Assembly: GCA_003602485.1 (NCBI GenBank)
Contig: QQSD01000079.1
Coordinates: 1-34,015, forward strand
Source: Candidatus Poseidoniales archaeon
GTDB lineage: Archaea > Thermoplasmatota > Poseidoniia > Poseidoniales > Poseidoniaceae
Direction: 5' to 3'
Length of the DNA: 34,015 nucleotides
The translations under genes were made by a program, and so were the position numbers. Numbering within the stretch: the first letter of the stretch is position 1; every line of letters starts with the position of its first letter. Under the pieces are notes generated by a model that made no database searches, was not told the DNA's origin, and saw nothing but the letters and a program-made list of their open reading frames with translations. Shown here in pieces: positions 33,401 to 34,015 of the stretch.

Positions 33401-34015
33401 TCCTGACCTCATCATCAACCCTCACGCTATTCCATCACGAATGACCGTTGCCCACGTTCTCGAAATGATTGGCGGTAAAGTCGGTGCTATGGAAGGACGT
33501 CGTATTGACGGTACAGCATTCCGTGGCGAGAAGGAATCCAGTCTGCGCGACGGATTGGTTCGCAACGGCATGGACCACACCGGTCGTGAGATGATGATCA
33601 ATGGAGAAACTGGCGAGGCATACCCCGCAGATATCTTCGTCGGATGTATCTTCTACCAGCGACTTCACCACTTGGTCAGTTCTAAGATTCACGCTCGCTC
33701 TCGTGGCCGTGTTCAAATCCTCACCCGTCAACCGACCGAAGGTCGTGCCCGACAAGGTGGTCTTCGATTCGGAGAAATGGAACGTGACTGTCTTATCGCA
33801 CACGGTGCATCAATGGTCATCAAAGACCGTTTGTTGGACGAATCTGACGGTATCGACATGTATGTCTGTGCTCAATCAGGTCACATCGCTTGGTACGACC
33901 CGAAGCGTGGCACCTACGTCAGCCCGATACACGGGGATGGCGCTGAAGTCTACAAGGTGCAGACTTCATATGCATTCAAGCTCCTCCTAGACGAAATGAA
34001 GAGTTTAGGAGTGGC
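30429..34015 (+). CDS. rpoB: RNA polymerase subunit B, unsplit, truncated by the window end
   Basis: From ATG 30429, after the ribosome site GAGGAGAGG, the frame stays open to the window edge, giving 1195 residues with the last few missing. It is a single-chain archaeal second-largest polymerase subunit (not split into B' and B''). Landmarks include GGYFIINGTERVLISMEDLAPNR, HPTQWGRLCPNETPEGQNCGL, GDKFASRHGQKGVIG in the active centre, GCIFYQRLHHLVSSKIHARSRG, and RQGGLRFGEMERDCLIAHGAS. The C-terminal zinc ribbon appears degenerate: the expected CxxCG...CPxCG reads CAQSG...SPIHG. Together with RpoH it belongs to the core transcription operon; the largest-subunit genes should follow outside the window. 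Confidence 0.95.
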   Translation, partial: MQEIIQAFFKERSLVNHQLASYNDCIPASESTLSRMERIIRNIRVGTDEDFDDDEGGYIKLDVAEQDIVIRLKNVKLGQPTVKEANGALNPSTPMECRLRKLTYMSPVTIDFTIKRNGVPSPTESGVAVGNMPIMVRSERCNLHAKHIAGDRVLSPTTSDEDKATWHEMLRKKGEDPLDPGGYFIINGTERVLISMEDLAPNRVTVEINKRYAKQTEVAKIFSQKDGMRKPLTVEKRRDGMLMVKISTAGTTAIPVVMLMRALGVENDQQIFQAIAGNTDSFKFIVANINEVNDNEEYKVVTTEESHQWLEKKFAAGQQKEYREARVNQLLDRELLPHLGDQVEDREKKAIYLGRIVRQVLEMAIEGRDPNDKDHYANKRVRLAGDLIEDLFRVSAGQLARDLKYQLERHHNRKRELKITSCLRPDVLTSKIMHALATGNWVGGRSGVSQLLDRTTYLAALSHMRRVTSPLVRSQPHFEARDLHPTQWGRLCPNETPEGQNCGLVKNAAQMIDISENIDEVEIRERLDELDVYQPDDWTDGDRIHVNGDIYGIHKRGVKLVDHFKSARRRGVIPSEVSIRHDAENKDIFINTDKGRILRPLLILYDGAPRLTQDHLARLSNGEMNFRSLIIEGVVEWVDAEEEEDLYIAPRPFVLPEMVPEGDSAGLAGRVIKHEDIEWMNLGEPQADVAHLRANVCLPNGQWQTTEFDVQLEYSSEHTHCEIDPQLVLGVCASLIPYPEHNSTPRVTGGTAMVKQSLGLPSANYRMRPDTRAHILHYPQRSITKTRAMATTNFDDRPGGQNFIVAIMSLHGYNMQDAVIMNKGSIDRALGRSTFNRTYNAERRRFPGGQVEEIEKPGSSKQEIKGLKTPEAYMHLEADGLPVPETSLIGGNVLVGKTSPPRFLEETSGGAFLMAQERRESSMLVRHGEKGWVDNVYVTESLDSGRLVRVMVRSHKVPEVGDKFASRHGQKGVIGRLVNQEDMPFTQDGVVPDLIINPHAIPSRMTVAHVLEMIGGKVGAMEGRRIDGTAFRGEKESSLRDGLVRNGMDHTGREMMINGETGEAYPADIFVGCIFYQRLHHLVSSKIHARSRGRVQILTRQPTEGRARQGGLRFGEMERDCLIAHGASMVIKDRLLDESDGIDMYVCAQSGHIAWYDPKRGTYVSPIHGDGAEVYKVQTSYAFKLLLDEMKSLGV

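Overview
The window looks like a very compact chromosome segment from a marine planktonic euryarchaeon of the Thermoplasmatota, most likely Candidatus Poseidoniales (Marine Group II) or a close relative. The archaeal evidence is an rpoH gene directly followed by an unsplit rpoB, a PurP-type FAICAR synthetase, and a tRNA gene without encoded CCA. Strong Shine-Dalgarno sequences of the GGAGGTGA type sit inside operons. The large Asp-rich thrombospondin-type-3 surface proteins, combined with aerobic respiration and propionyl-CoA metabolism, point to the marine group. The assignment to this group is inference; no rRNA gene is present.

Layout, left to right. Bases 1-201 are the end of purP. It converges on a minus-strand block (194-10625) that encodes a transglutaminase-like membrane protein with Asp-rich calcium-binding-type repeats, a 1361-residue surface protein with an exact 81-bp tandem repeat array, a small Cys/His protein, a three-gene biotin-dependent acyl-CoA carboxylase operon (carboxyltransferase, small accessory subunit, biotin carrier), a secreted PHB-depolymerase-like esterase and a PKD-domain protein. 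A divergent promoter region follows. The plus strand (10729-18301) then carries the B12-binding subunit of methylmalonyl-CoA mutase, MeaB, a polyprenol-kinase-like membrane protein, a 36-residue single-helix ORF, and a tight cluster of asparagine synthase-like, type-3 glutamate-cysteine ligase (GshA), saccharopine dehydrogenase-like, membrane protein, 2[4Fe-4S] ferredoxin and small membrane protein genes.

Bases 18304-24147 are a minus-strand respiratory operon. In transcription order it has a heme-c-like CxCH surface protein, a small membrane protein, a Tat-type Rieske protein, a split b6f-type cytochrome b (b6-like and subunit-IV-like), and an unusual membrane-anchored HdrD-like Fe-S protein with a large extracytoplasmic insert. 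Bases 24311-29468 hold a TPR protein, a divergent FtsZ/tubulin-superfamily GTPase, several membrane proteins, a probable RNase P Pop5-like protein and a methyltransferase/biotin ligase fusion. The window closes with tRNA-Lys(UUU), an enlarged RpoH and RpoB (running off the end).

The genes form two coherent themes. The first is propionyl-CoA to succinyl-CoA conversion: the carboxylase, its biotin ligase, the mutase small subunit and MeaB are all present, while biotin carboxylase, the mutase large subunit and the epimerase must lie elsewhere. The second is a quinol-oxidising b6f-like complex joined to an HdrD-type thiol/disulfide-like module, located tail-to-tail with a low-molecular-weight thiol biosynthesis gene. 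All four convergent gene pairs overlap or are separated by at most 2 bp.
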